This document shows, in pieces, positions 1-8,009 of a stretch of 38,976 nucleotides of DNA; position 1 is the first letter of the stretch; every line of letters begins with the position of its first letter. The position numbers were made by a program, and so were the translations under genes. The stretch is from Cryobacterium lactosi (GTDB lineage Bacteria; Actinomycetota; Actinomycetes; Actinomycetales; Microbacteriaceae). Location of the stretch: NCBI RefSeq assembly GCF_004403945.1, contig NZ_SOHM01000029.1, positions 1 through 38,976 on the forward strand. Direction: 5' to 3'. Under the pieces are notes generated by a model. It ran no database searches. It was not told the DNA's origin and was given only the letters and a program-made list of their open reading frames with translations.

Positions 1-523
1 CGGCAGCGGCCTGGGCTTCGGCGGCGGCCTGCGCGGCGGCGGCCTCGACGGCGACGCGGTCGGCCTCGGCGGCGGCGGCCTGCACGGCCGCGGACTGCTC
101 CTTGGCCTGCGCGGTGAGTTCGCTCACCTCGCCGAGCGGCATCGAGATGTAGCCGGCCAGTGAGCTGCTGGTGCTCGACAGGGCGGACGCATCCACCTTG
201 TTCACTGCGGCGTCGAGCGCGGTGTCGGCGTCGACGAGGGCCACGGATGCGGCGAGGTGGGTCTTGCTGATGGCGGCGGCCTTGGCGGCGGCACGCTCAT
301 CGCGCTGCTGCTGGGCCTGCTGCTGCTGGTCGGCGACCGCCGACTGCACGGTGAAGCCGGTGCCGGCGACGACCCCGGCGAGCACGAGGCCGCCGGCGAT
401 CAGGGTGAGGCGCTTGTTGCGGGAGCGGCGGGTCTTCCGCTCGGCGCGGGTGCTGAGGGTGCTGATGCTGCTGGTGCTGCTCGGGTTTTCGGGCGTGGAA
501 TTCTGAGAATTATCGGGGCGCAT
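1..523 (-). CDS. Membrane-anchored Ala-rich coiled-coil protein (5' part only)
   Basis: The reading frame starts at an ATG (521-523) behind a GGAAG ribosome site and runs off the left edge, giving about 174 residues without a stop. Residues 1-25 are Ser/Thr-rich, followed by a basic stretch (AERKTRRSRNKR) and one hydrophobic segment (about residues 39-60), so it is a signal anchor or uncleaved signal peptide. The region after it is Gln-rich (DQQQQAQQQRDE) and then almost entirely Ala, Glu, Gln and Val in a heptad-like pattern, typical of an extracytoplasmic coiled coil. The C-terminal domain that would reveal function is outside the window. Cell-envelope or peptidoglycan-associated proteins often have this layout, but that is inference only. 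Confidence 0.7.
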   Translation of the reverse strand, partial: MRPDNSQNSTPENPSSTSSISTLSTRAERKTRRSRNKRLTLIAGGLVLAGVVAGTGFTVQSAVADQQQQAQQQRDERAAAKAAAISKTHLAASVALVDADTALDAAVNKVDASALSSTSSSLAGYISMPLGEVSELTAQAKEQSAAVQAAAAEADRVAVEAAAAQAAAEAQAAA

Positions 524-791
524 AAACTTCCAGGTCGGGGGTGGGGGTGCGCTCTGCGGCGGCACGCTCACGGAACGATGGGCCCACGCGGGCGGACCGG
601 CGCGGGCAAGCGGCCTAGCCTGCCGAAGGTTTCTGGGCAAAAACTCACTTTTTCCTGCCAAAACCATGTGAACAGGGGTCGTGCGGCGTCTGTATCGAGG
701 GACAATTCGTCGTCGTTTTGCCCGGCCAGCGGGCCATTCCGGTCGCGCGCCGCAGCGCCAGGCGATTGCATGATGGGGGTAGCGTTGAACG

Positions 792-1031
792 ATGCCCACT
801 TCAGACGCAGCACAGCAGGCCGACTCAGCTATTCCGACCGCTCCGGCCGGAGCGCCCACCAGCGCCGAGCGCCTGATCACAACGTTGGGGAACATCAACA
901 ACGTCGACGTCGCGAACGCCCCAGAGGCCGATCGCGCCGCCGTGATCGAACTCATCGACATCATCAACGACGAGCAGCGTTCCACCCTGCTGTTCGCCCT
1001 GCTACTGGAGCGCCTTCGCTCCGATGTCTGA
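792..1031 (+). CDS. Small hypothetical protein coupled to DUF2332 gene
   Basis: A 79-residue acidic protein with no signal peptide or membrane segment. After about 25 low-complexity residues (Ala/Pro/Ser) it has a likely helical domain (AERLITTLGNINNVDV to the end). No ribosome site precedes the ATG; a TAGCGT box at 780-785 sits 6 nt upstream, so the transcript is probably leaderless. Its last 8 bases overlap the start of the next gene (ATGTCTGA, 1024-1031), which implies translational coupling and a linked role. I do not recognise a family. Confidence 0.65.
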   Translation: MPTSDAAQQADSAIPTAPAGAPTSAERLITTLGNINNVDVANAPEADRAAVIELIDIINDEQRSTLLFALLLERLRSDV

Positions 1032-2025
1032 TCCCTCCGGGCCGCGCGCCGACCAGCGCGCCCTGGACCTGGAGAAGACCGCCGACTGGTACCGGCGTTT
1101 CCGGCTCCTCGAGACTCCGGGGCAATCCGCGCTCTACGCCGCTTGGGCCGATGGTGTCGAGAACGACGCGGAGGTGCTGGGCCTGATCGTCACGCTGCCG
1201 CGGCCCAAACGCCAGCCGAATCTGGTGTTCACCTGCGCGCGGCTGCTCGGCGCGCCGCTGACGGGCTATCGGGACTTCCGCCCCTGGCTGGTCGAGCACT
1301 GGCCGGCCGTGGCCGCCCAGGCCCTGCTGCGCTCCACCCAGACCAACGAGCCGCGCCGGCTCACGGCGATTATGCCGGTCCTGGCCGGGATCGGCCCCGA
1401 GCTGGCCCTCCTCGAGGTCGGCGCCAGCGCGGGGCTCTGCCTGTACCCCGACCGGTACAGCTACGACTACTCCGGTCGCCGGGTGGATCCGGTGCACGGC
1501 CCCAGCACGGTGCTGCTGACCGCCGACGCCACCGGGCCGGTGCCGCTGCCTACGCATCCGCCGGAGATCGTCTGGCGGGCCGGGCTCGACCTGAACCCAC
1601 TGGACGTGCACGACCCCGACGACGTGGTCTGGCTTCAGACCCTGGTCTGGCCCGAGCAGACCGAGCGCCGCGACCGGCTGGATGCGGCGCTGACGATCGC
1701 TCGCCTGGACCCACCGTTACTCACCCGCGGGGACGCCGTCGTGGACCTGGAGAAGCTGGTGGCGCTCGCTCCGGCCGGGGTGCCGCTGGTCATCGTCAGT
1801 CCCGCGGTCCTGGTCTACCTGGCGCCCGAACAGCGCACGGCCTTCGCGCGCACGGTGGCCGGCCTGGGACACTGGATCTCGCTGGACGGTGCGGGCGTGC
1901 TGCCCCAGGTGGACGCCCTGCTGCCGCAGCCGCCCGTGCCCGGTGACTTCACGGTGTCGCTGGACGGCCGGCCGGTGGCCCGGTGCGGCCCGCACGGGCA
2001 GAGCCTGGACTGGATCGTCGGTTAG
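1024..2025 (+). CDS. DUF2332 domain-containing protein
   Basis: 333 residues, matching the usual length of DUF2332 proteins. The family hallmark is visible in the middle, an EVGASAGLCLYPDRYSYDY stretch that follows a conserved leucine-rich segment, and the N-terminus has the expected aromatic start (ADWYRRFRLLE) and a YAAWADGV motif. The glycine-rich EVGASAG segment resembles a nucleotide- or SAM-binding loop, but the biochemical role of the family is not established and I do not assign one. The start overlaps the upstream 79-residue gene by 8 bases, so translation is likely coupled. Confidence 0.85.
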   Translation: MSDPSGPRADQRALDLEKTADWYRRFRLLETPGQSALYAAWADGVENDAEVLGLIVTLPRPKRQPNLVFTCARLLGAPLTGYRDFRPWLVEHWPAVAAQALLRSTQTNEPRRLTAIMPVLAGIGPELALLEVGASAGLCLYPDRYSYDYSGRRVDPVHGPSTVLLTADATGPVPLPTHPPEIVWRAGLDLNPLDVHDPDDVVWLQTLVWPEQTERRDRLDAALTIARLDPPLLTRGDAVVDLEKLVALAPAGVPLVIVSPAVLVYLAPEQRTAFARTVAGLGHWISLDGAGVLPQVDALLPQPPVPGDFTVSLDGRPVARCGPHGQSLDWIVG

Positions 2026-2062
2026 GCCCCTGGCCTGCCGGGCAGCTCACCGGGCACGCTTC

Positions 2063-2068
2063 TAAGAT
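2063..2068 (+). promoter_or_regulatory. -10 box TAAGAT, leaderless start of 2075
   Basis: TAAGAT ends 6 nt before the ATG at 2075, and there is no ribosome site. A clear -35 element is not visible. The same spacing recurs before many genes in this window. Confidence 0.5.
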
Positions 2069-2074
2069 GGCGCT

Positions 2075-3052
2075 ATGCGTGCACTCGTGGTCCACACCCC
2101 AGGCGGCCCGGACGCCCTCACCCTCGACACCGTTGCCGACCTGGTCGTCAGCGCCGGCGACATCCGGATCGAGGTGGCCGGCGCCGGCGTGAACCGGGCC
2201 GATGTGCAGCAGCGCCTGGGCCACTACCCGTCGCCGGCGGGTGCGCCGCAATGGCCCGGCCTGGAGGTGTCGGGCATCGTCACCGAGACCGGGATCGCCG
2301 TCACCCGCTTCACGGTCGGCGACAGGGTCTGCGCGCTGCTGGCCGGCGGCGGCTACGCGACAGAGGCCGTGGTGCACCAGGACCTCGCCCTGCCCGTTCC
2401 CGACAACGTCGACCTGGCCGACGCCGCCGCGCTGCCGGAGGCGCTGGCCACGGTGTGGTCGAACGTCTTCATGGGCGCCGGCCTCACGGCCGGCCAGACC
2501 CTGCTCGTGCACGGCGGCGCCAGCGGCATCGGCACCACCGCCATCCAGCTGGCCCGGCTGGCCGGCGCCCGGGTGATCGTCACCGCCGGCTCCGCCGAGA
2601 AGCTGGCGGTCTGCGGTCGGCTCGGTGCGGACGTGCTGATCAACTACCGGGAACAGGATTTTGTGGCCGAGGTGCTCGCCGCCACCGACGGGCACGGTGC
2701 CGACGTGATCCTGGACATCATGGGCGGCTCCTACGCGGCCCGGAACGTGGCGGCGCTGGCCCTGGGCGGCACCATCATGGTGATCGCCAACCAGAGCGGC
2801 GAGGACGCCGTCTTCAACCCGTTCCACCTGATGCAGAAACGCGGCCGGTTCTGGGGCACCACCCTGCGCGCCCGGCCTGCGGTGGAGAAGGCGGCCATCA
2901 TGGCCGACCTGTTCACCCGGGTGTGGCCGTGGCTAGAATCCGGCTCTTTCGTGCCGGTGATCGACAGCCGGTTCGCCTTCGCCGACGCGGCGGATGCGCA
3001 TCGCCGGTTGGAAGCATCCGCTCACGTGGGCAAGATCGTGCTGCTGCCCTGA
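2075..3052 (+). CDS. NAD(P)H:quinone oxidoreductase, zinc-independent MDR family
   Basis: 325 residues, the usual length of quinone oxidoreductases of the PIG3 type within the medium-chain dehydrogenase superfamily. The GroES-like N-terminal half contains GAGVNRADVQQRLGHYP, the family signature at the substrate site, and lacks the cysteines of zinc alcohol dehydrogenases. The Rossmann half begins with LVHGGASGIGTTAIQLAR, the cofactor-binding loop. It probably reduces quinones or related enones with NADPH; the real substrate is unknown. It stands alone: the upstream gene ends 49 nt before and the downstream gene is convergent 21 nt away. Confidence 0.9.
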   Translation: MRALVVHTPGGPDALTLDTVADLVVSAGDIRIEVAGAGVNRADVQQRLGHYPSPAGAPQWPGLEVSGIVTETGIAVTRFTVGDRVCALLAGGGYATEAVVHQDLALPVPDNVDLADAAALPEALATVWSNVFMGAGLTAGQTLLVHGGASGIGTTAIQLARLAGARVIVTAGSAEKLAVCGRLGADVLINYREQDFVAEVLAATDGHGADVILDIMGGSYAARNVAALALGGTIMVIANQSGEDAVFNPFHLMQKRGRFWGTTLRARPAVEKAAIMADLFTRVWPWLESGSFVPVIDSRFAFADAADAHRRLEASAHVGKIVLLP

Positions 3053-3073
3053 GCCGATGCGTCGCGGGGCGGT

Positions 3074-4939
3074 TCAGGCCCGTGACGCGGCGAGTTCGAC
3101 CCGGTTGCGGCCGGACGCCTTGGCCTCGTACAGGGCCGCGTCGGCGCGACCGAGCCAACGCGAGACACTCTCGCCGGGCTTGAGCAGGGCGACGCCCACG
3201 CTGGCGGTGCAGTGCAGCCCCGTGGTGACCACGCCCCAGGGGTGGTTGCGCACCTCGCCGAGCAGGCGCTCGCAGATTTGCACGGCCTGGTCGATCGTGG
3301 TGTTCCCCAGCACCAACAGGAATTCCTCACCGCCGACCCGAACCGCAAGGTCGGTGTCGCGGGTGGTGTTGCCGAGGATCGTCGCCATGGTGGTGAGCAC
3401 CCGGTCGCCGGCGGCGTGGCCGTACTCGTCGTTGACCTGCTTGAAGTGGTCCATGTCCACCATCACCGCGCAGAGCGGTTCGGAACGCTCCCTGGCGGAC
3501 GACATCATCTCGGGCAGTTGCCGGTCGAGGGCCCGCCGGTTGGGCAGCCGGGTGAGCGGGTCCGAGTGCGCCTGCTGGTCGAGTTCCTCGGCCCGGATCC
3601 GCTGCATCTCGGCCTCGAGCTGCGAGCGCTGCGCCTCGTGCCTGGCCTGCTCGATCTCCAGCGAGTTGATCAGCATCCGCGACTGCAGCCCGGCGGTCTG
3701 CCTGGTGAGCCCGAGCATCAGCACGTGCAGCTGTTCGTGGTGGTCAAGGGCCCGATCGAACCGGCCCGCGGCCTGGTGCATCTGGTAGAGCGCGCGGTGC
3801 AGCTTCACCTTCAGCGCCGCATCCTCGGCCACCGACGGGTCGGCGACCTGGGCTTCCATCATGGCGCAGGCCTGGTCAACGCGACCCTCGGCCCTGGCGA
3901 CCTCGGCCAGCTGGGCGTCGTTGTTGACCGCGAGATTACGGTAGCCGTTCGTGATCGCGATGGTCTTGGACCGGCCGGCCTGCCGGCGCGCTTCGGCGTA
4001 TTCGCCGCGCTCGATCAAGAGCCCGACCAGGTTGGTGCGGGCGATGGTCTCGTCGAAGGCGTGCCGCTCGGCGACCGCCAGCGCGATGGCCGCGCGGATG
4101 ATGGCGATCCCGTCGTGCATCGCCACCGACGCGTCTTCACCCTTCGCGCGCTGCGCATGGGCGATTTCGAGGTAGCTGTCGCCCAGGTTGTTCCGTGCCG
4201 CGAACGCGGCCTCGGGGTCGTCCAGGGTGTCGGCCAGGTCCAGCGCCTGCCGGCCAAGTTCGATGCTTCGGTCGGCGTCGCCGAGGGCCTGGTGCACCAT
4301 CGACGAGCGCGACAGCGCCCAGAACTCCGCGGTGCGACTGCCGCTGGCCCGCGCGGCCGCCAGGGCGCCGAGCACGTGACTGAGCGCGGGTTCCTCCAGG
4401 GCCGTCTCGTGAAAGGCCAGGGCGAGGGTGCAGTGCACCTTCGACTGACCGATCAGGTCGCCGCTGGCGGTGAGGTATTCCAGCGCGAGCAGGCCGTGCC
4501 GCACGGATGCCTCGAACTCGCCCAACCGCAGCCGGTGGCCGGAGAGCAGCTTCCGGGCGCGGGCCTCCTGGGCGGGGGTGATGAAGGGGTCGGCGAGCAC
4601 CAGTTCGGCTTGGGCGGCCCCGGCGTGATGCTGGCCGTCCTGATTGGCCTGGGCGCACTCGTCGAGCATCGCGTCGATCATGGGGCGACGGGCAGACGCG
4701 GACCCGTCCATGGGCGGCGGCTGGTGCAGCTCGGCGTCGCCGGCCGGCACGGGCAGGTCGGCGATTTCAACAAAACCGCCGGGCAGGTCCAGGTCACGCC
4801 CACCGTCGGCCACGCCCAGGTCGGCGATGCCGTCCGCCAACAAGCCGGCGGCAGAACGCAAGGCATCGGCTTCGGACGGATCGGACGGCACCGTGGCGCC
4901 GGCCGGGAGCGGGGCCACCAGGTCATCGGGCGCGGTCAT
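3074..4939 (-). CDS. TPR-GGEEF diguanylate cyclase
   Basis: 621 residues. Residues 1-80 are low-complexity. Residues about 90-405 form helical tetratricopeptide-like repeats, for example around residues 212-260 and 300-350. A short coiled coil (about 425-455) links to a C-terminal GGDEF domain (about 456-615). The active-site motif is GGEEF at 536-540, compatible with cyclase activity, and an RxxD inhibitory site lies five residues earlier (R527-D530), so product inhibition by c-di-GMP is likely. No membrane segment, so it is cytoplasmic. The TPR part probably senses a protein or small ligand. No good ribosome site precedes the ATG. It is convergent with the quinone oxidoreductase gene. Confidence 0.9.
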   Translation of the reverse strand: MTAPDDLVAPLPAGATVPSDPSEADALRSAAGLLADGIADLGVADGGRDLDLPGGFVEIADLPVPAGDAELHQPPPMDGSASARRPMIDAMLDECAQANQDGQHHAGAAQAELVLADPFITPAQEARARKLLSGHRLRLGEFEASVRHGLLALEYLTASGDLIGQSKVHCTLALAFHETALEEPALSHVLGALAAARASGSRTAEFWALSRSSMVHQALGDADRSIELGRQALDLADTLDDPEAAFAARNNLGDSYLEIAHAQRAKGEDASVAMHDGIAIIRAAIALAVAERHAFDETIARTNLVGLLIERGEYAEARRQAGRSKTIAITNGYRNLAVNNDAQLAEVARAEGRVDQACAMMEAQVADPSVAEDAALKVKLHRALYQMHQAAGRFDRALDHHEQLHVLMLGLTRQTAGLQSRMLINSLEIEQARHEAQRSQLEAEMQRIRAEELDQQAHSDPLTRLPNRRALDRQLPEMMSSARERSEPLCAVMVDMDHFKQVNDEYGHAAGDRVLTTMATILGNTTRDTDLAVRVGGEEFLLVLGNTTIDQAVQICERLLGEVRNHPWGVVTTGLHCTASVGVALLKPGESVSRWLGRADAALYEAKASGRNRVELAASRA

Positions 4940-5122
4940 CGCGCGTCACCGTGCTCGGTCGGGGCGTCGACAGACAGGCTGAGCGCACCGCCCGCTCGAC
5001 TCGGCGGGAGGTTCTTCGACGGTACGCGTGATGCGTTCACGGCTCAGTCCCCAAACTGCTCGTATACCCGAACCTAGCAGCGTCGCAGCGGCCGCCAGGG
5101 CCGACGCACGCTCCGGCTAACC

Positions 5123-5145
5123 CCCGCTTCGCGGGTGATTTTCAC
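5123..5145. other. Two short adjacent hairpins in the 4940-5210 gap
   Basis: CCCGC-TTC-GCGGG (5123-5135) is followed by GTGA-TTT-TCAC (5135-5145). They lie downstream of the flavin monooxygenase gene, which is read leftward, but the T-rich part is on the wrong side for that gene. Stem length is only 4-5 bp. Nothing else is evident in the gap. Confidence 0.25.
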
Positions 5146-5210
5146 CGCACCTTTGTGCGCTTCCATAACGGTTTCGAGGCGTGTTCATCGGCGGCTCACA
5201 GCCGCGCGGA

Positions 5211-6230
5211 TCACCGCCAGCCGAGGCCGGGGGCCACGTGGCGCATCACCGAATCGAGCAGCTGCGCGTTGTAGTCCACGCCGAGTTGGTTGGGCACGGT
5301 GAGCAGCACGGTATCGGCGGCGTGCACCGCGGCATCCTGGGCCAGCTGCTCGACGAGAACGTCGGGTTCGCCGATGTAGCTTTTGCCGAACCGGGCTAGT
5401 CCGCCGTCGAGGTGGCCCACCTGGTCACGGTTGTCGGCCTGGGCGCGGAGGCCGAAGTAACGCCGGTCCTGCTCGGTGACCAGCGGCATGATGCTGCGAC
5501 TCACCGACACCCGCGGGGTGCCGGGGTGACCGGCATCCGCCCACGCCTGCCGGAAGATCGCGATCTGCTCCGCCTGCAGGTCACCGAAGTCGGCGCCGGT
5601 GTCTTCGGTGAGCAGGGTTGAACTCATCAGGTTCATGCCCTGCTCGCCGGTCCACTTCGCGGTGGCCCGGGTGCCCGAGCCCCACCAGATGCGCTCGGCC
5701 AGTCCGGGCGACTGCGGCTGGATGGCGAGGAGGTTGCTGTGTCCGGTGAGCTGCGGGTTCGCGGCGGCGACGCCGGCCCCGCTGATGGCCCGGCGGAACT
5801 GTGCGGTGCGCTCGCGGGCGTCATCCGCGTCGCTGGTACCGGGTGCGGGCACATGCCCGAAGGCTTCGGCGCCGCGCAGCGCAGTCTCGGGCGAGCCGCG
5901 GCTGAGGCCGAGCTGCAGCCGTCCGTTGCTGATCAGGTCGGTGATCGCGGCCTCTTCGGCCATATAGAGGGGGTTCTCGTAGCGCATGTCGATCACGCCG
6001 GTGCCCAACTCGATGCGGCTGGTGCGGGCGGCCATCGCGGCCAGCAAGGGGAACGGCGATGCGAGCTGCGGGGCGAAGTGGTGCACCCGCACCGACGCGC
6101 CGTCCACGCCGAGCTCCTCGGCCGCCACCGCGAGTTCGACGGTCTGCAGCAGGGCATCCGCCGCGGTGCGCACGAGCGACCCCGGCACCGCCTGATAGTG
6201 GCCGAAAGACAAGAACCCGATCTTCTTCAT
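5211..6230 (-). CDS. LLM-class (luciferase-like) flavin-dependent oxidoreductase
   Basis: 339 residues from the ATG at 6228-6230, which begins MKKIGFLSFGHY, the expected first beta strand of the luciferase-like barrel. Further family features are GVDGASVRVHHFAPQ near residue 50, the SRIELGTGVIDMRYENP segment, and GRLQLGLSRGSPE, which lines the flavin phosphate site. Such enzymes use reduced FMN or F420 to oxidise aldehydes, alkanes, sulfonates and other compounds; the substrate cannot be read from sequence. The open frame extends upstream into repeat DNA with no family similarity, so the later ATG is preferred, although its ribosome site is weak. Confidence 0.88.
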   Translation of the reverse strand: MKKIGFLSFGHYQAVPGSLVRTAADALLQTVELAVAAEELGVDGASVRVHHFAPQLASPFPLLAAMAARTSRIELGTGVIDMRYENPLYMAEEAAITDLISNGRLQLGLSRGSPETALRGAEAFGHVPAPGTSDADDARERTAQFRRAISGAGVAAANPQLTGHSNLLAIQPQSPGLAERIWWGSGTRATAKWTGEQGMNLMSSTLLTEDTGADFGDLQAEQIAIFRQAWADAGHPGTPRVSVSRSIMPLVTEQDRRYFGLRAQADNRDQVGHLDGGLARFGKSYIGEPDVLVEQLAQDAAVHAADTVLLTVPNQLGVDYNAQLLDSVMRHVAPGLGWR

Positions 6231-6317
6231 GGTTGCTGCAGCGTTCCCCGGCGGCGACGTATTCCCGACCTCATCCGCGGTTCTTGCTGAGGCCCCATGC
6301 ATGGCGGCGCCCGGAGG

Positions 6318-6493
6318 GCGATGTGCGGGGCACGCGCCACTATGCCCCTGGCGCGCCACCCGCCCAGCGGCGCCCAGCCCGCGTAGCGGCGCTGAACCCG
6401 CGCAGCGGCGCCCCACCCGCACAACGGCCCCGGCGCGCGATGTGCGGGGCACGCGCCACTATGCCCCTGGCGCGCCACCCGCCCAGCGGCGCC
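6318..6493. repeat. Intergenic repeat cluster with an exact 57-bp duplication
   Basis: In the gap between two divergent genes (6231-6617), a 57-bp sequence at 6318-6374 recurs without change at 6437-6493, a period of 119 bp. Each copy carries the inner stem GGGGCA-N10-TGCCCC and the core CCCCTGGCGCGCCACCCGCC shared with copies at 22413 and 28781. Between and after them are shorter echoes of the type CGCAGCGGCGCC. The open frames seen here encode only Arg/Pro/Ala-rich translations of the repeat and are not genes. Confidence 0.85.
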
Positions 6494-6617
6494 AGACCCG
6501 CCGAACGCCTCGCTCCCGCACAGCGGCGCCGCTCCCCGACCGACTCGGCAGGAAACCTGCGCCAGCTACACCGGGTCGTTGCCCCGACGCGACCCCACAC
6601 CCTGCCAAGCTGTGATC

Positions 6618-7352
6618 ATGCGTCATCTGTTCCTCGACTTCTTCGGCACCCTGGTCAACTACGCGGACTCCCGTGCCGGACAGGGCTACGCCGACACACA
6701 CGCGAGCATGCGTGCCTTCGGCGCGCGCGGCACCGAGCAGCAGACCGCGGATGCCTGGCTGGATGCCTTCCACCAGCTCAATACTGAATCCGACACCGAC
6801 CACCGTGAATTCACCATGGAGCAGTTGTCGCACCGGGCCATCTCGCAACTGCTCGGGCGCGAACCCGATGCCACCGAAATCGCCGAGGGCGCCCAGAGCA
6901 ACATGGCGGACTGGGAGCGCGGAGTGGTGCTGATTCCCGGCATGGCCGAGACCCTTAAGGAACTGGGCCAGACCTTCACCCTGACGATCGTGTCGAACAC
7001 GCACAGCGCATCCGTCGTGCCCCGCCAGCTGGCGGCCATGGGCGCCACCGACCTCATCTCCCATGTCGTGACCTCGCTCGAGGTGGGCTTTCGCAAGCCG
7101 CATACGGCGATCTACCAGGCAGCGCTCGACCGGGCGGATGCCGACCCGGCCCGCGTGATCTTCGTCGGCGACACCTGGGACGCCGACTTCGACGGTCCAC
7201 GGGCGCACGGCATGGAGGCCGTGCTCGTGGCCGCCGACCCGCGCGACGGGGTGCCGGAGACCCGCCGGGTCGCTTCGGTGCTCGACCTGCCCGACCTGCT
7301 CTCGTTCCGCTACCCCAGCACCCGCCCGATCAGCACCCGCGGGGTGGCATAA
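6618..7352 (+). CDS. HAD-superfamily hydrolase
   Basis: 244 residues from the ATG at 6618, chosen because MRHLFLDFFGTLV is motif I at the expected N-terminal position; an in-frame upstream start would add only repeat-derived residues. Nucleophile Asp7 is present. The residue two positions later is Phe instead of the Asp used as acid/base by phosphatases, as in the DxxGTL motif of 2-haloacid-dehalogenase-like members. Motif II (TIVSNTH), the motif III lysine (FRKPHTAIY) and motif IV (FVGDTWDADF) are intact. A helical cap lies between motifs I and II. Substrate unknown; dehalogenase-like chemistry or a nonstandard phosphatase are both possible. A CAAGCT box ends 6 nt before the ATG. Confidence 0.88.
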   Translation: MRHLFLDFFGTLVNYADSRAGQGYADTHASMRAFGARGTEQQTADAWLDAFHQLNTESDTDHREFTMEQLSHRAISQLLGREPDATEIAEGAQSNMADWERGVVLIPGMAETLKELGQTFTLTIVSNTHSASVVPRQLAAMGATDLISHVVTSLEVGFRKPHTAIYQAALDRADADPARVIFVGDTWDADFDGPRAHGMEAVLVAADPRDGVPETRRVASVLDLPDLLSFRYPSTRPISTRGVA

Positions 7353-7438
7353 CTCCTGCTGGATCTCGGCCGGCGACCTGACCGCCGCGTGACTCCGGGG
7401 CCACCGGCGACGGTGGCGGCGGATTGCGGGAGTTATGC
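7347..7438. repeat. Nested inverted repeat after the HAD gene
   Basis: GCATAACTCCTGC (7347-7359) and GCGGGAGTTATGC (7426-7438) are inverted copies with one mismatch. They enclose a second pair, CCACCG-GCGA-CGGTGG (7401-7416), and CCGCCGC/GCGGCGG arms. The left arm includes the HAD stop codon. It could act as a terminator or RNA-stabilising structure, but lacks a T-tract. Confidence 0.55.
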
Positions 7439-7487
7439 ACGACGACGGCACCGTGACCGCCGCGACGATCTGAGCCGGGCAACTGGG

Positions 7488-7493
7488 TAAGCT
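7488..7493 (+). promoter_or_regulatory. -10 box TAAGCT, leaderless start of 7500
   Basis: TAAGCT ends 6 nt before the ATG at 7500. No ribosome site and no obvious -35 element. Confidence 0.5.
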
Positions 7494-7499
7494 CGGCGA

Positions 7500-8009
7500 A
7501 TGGTTACAGAGGGGTTCCGCATCCGCGCCACGCAGGTGGACGATTGGCGAGAGGTGCGGGAGCTACGTCTCGAGATGCTGCGGGACACCCCGATCGCGTT
7601 CGGCGAGACCCTGCAGGATGCCCTCAGCCACTCCGACAGTGAGTGGCGGATGCGCGCCGCCCGCGGCACCGCCGAACACGGCATCGTCCTCGCCGCGGTC
7701 GACCCCGAGGGGCGCTGGCTGGGCACCATGGGCGGGTATGTGCCGGACGCGACCACCGGCGCGCTGCTGGTGGGGGTCTATGTGTCGCCGGATCACCGCG
7801 GCCACGAGGCCGGAGTGTTCGACGCCTTGCTGGCCGCGATCCAGGATTGGGCCCGCGGCGAGGGTGACCGCCTGACCCTGCACGTGCACGAGGACAACTC
7901 CCGCGCCCGCGCGGCCTACCTACGCCGCGGCTTCACGGAAACCGGGCACCGCGTGCAGTACGTTCTGGACTCCAGCGCGATGGAGATCGAGATGGTCAAG
8001 CTGCTCTAG
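7500..8009 (+). CDS. GNAT-family N-acetyltransferase
   Basis: 169 residues with a standard GNAT plan: an N-terminal FRIRATQVDDWREVRELRLEML helix, a central beta strand pair (GTMGGYVPD), then the acetyl-CoA motif VYVSPDHRGHEAGVFDALL, where RGHEAG is the pyrophosphate loop, and a C-terminal NSRARAAYLRRGF segment. The acceptor is unknown. Its TAG stop overlaps the TAG stop of the convergent DUF2207 gene in a CTAG tetranucleotide. Probably transcribed alone as a leaderless mRNA. Confidence 0.9.
   Translation: MVTEGFRIRATQVDDWREVRELRLEMLRDTPIAFGETLQDALSHSDSEWRMRAARGTAEHGIVLAAVDPEGRWLGTMGGYVPDATTGALLVGVYVSPDHRGHEAGVFDALLAAIQDWARGEGDRLTLHVHEDNSRARAAYLRRGFTETGHRVQYVLDSSAMEIEMVKLL

Noticed and set aside
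3212..5077. Long open frame opposite the TPR-GGEEF gene
   Set aside because: Gly/Val/His-rich shadow of a GC-rich gene. The other strand carries real domain motifs.
5123..5145. Terminator of the flavin monooxygenase
   Set aside because: Stems of only 4-5 bp and the T-run is on the wrong strand side.
6240..6617. Open frames of 80-130 codons in the intergenic repeat region
   Set aside because: They translate the repeats into Arg/Pro/Ala-rich strings, are open in several frames at once and have no start support.
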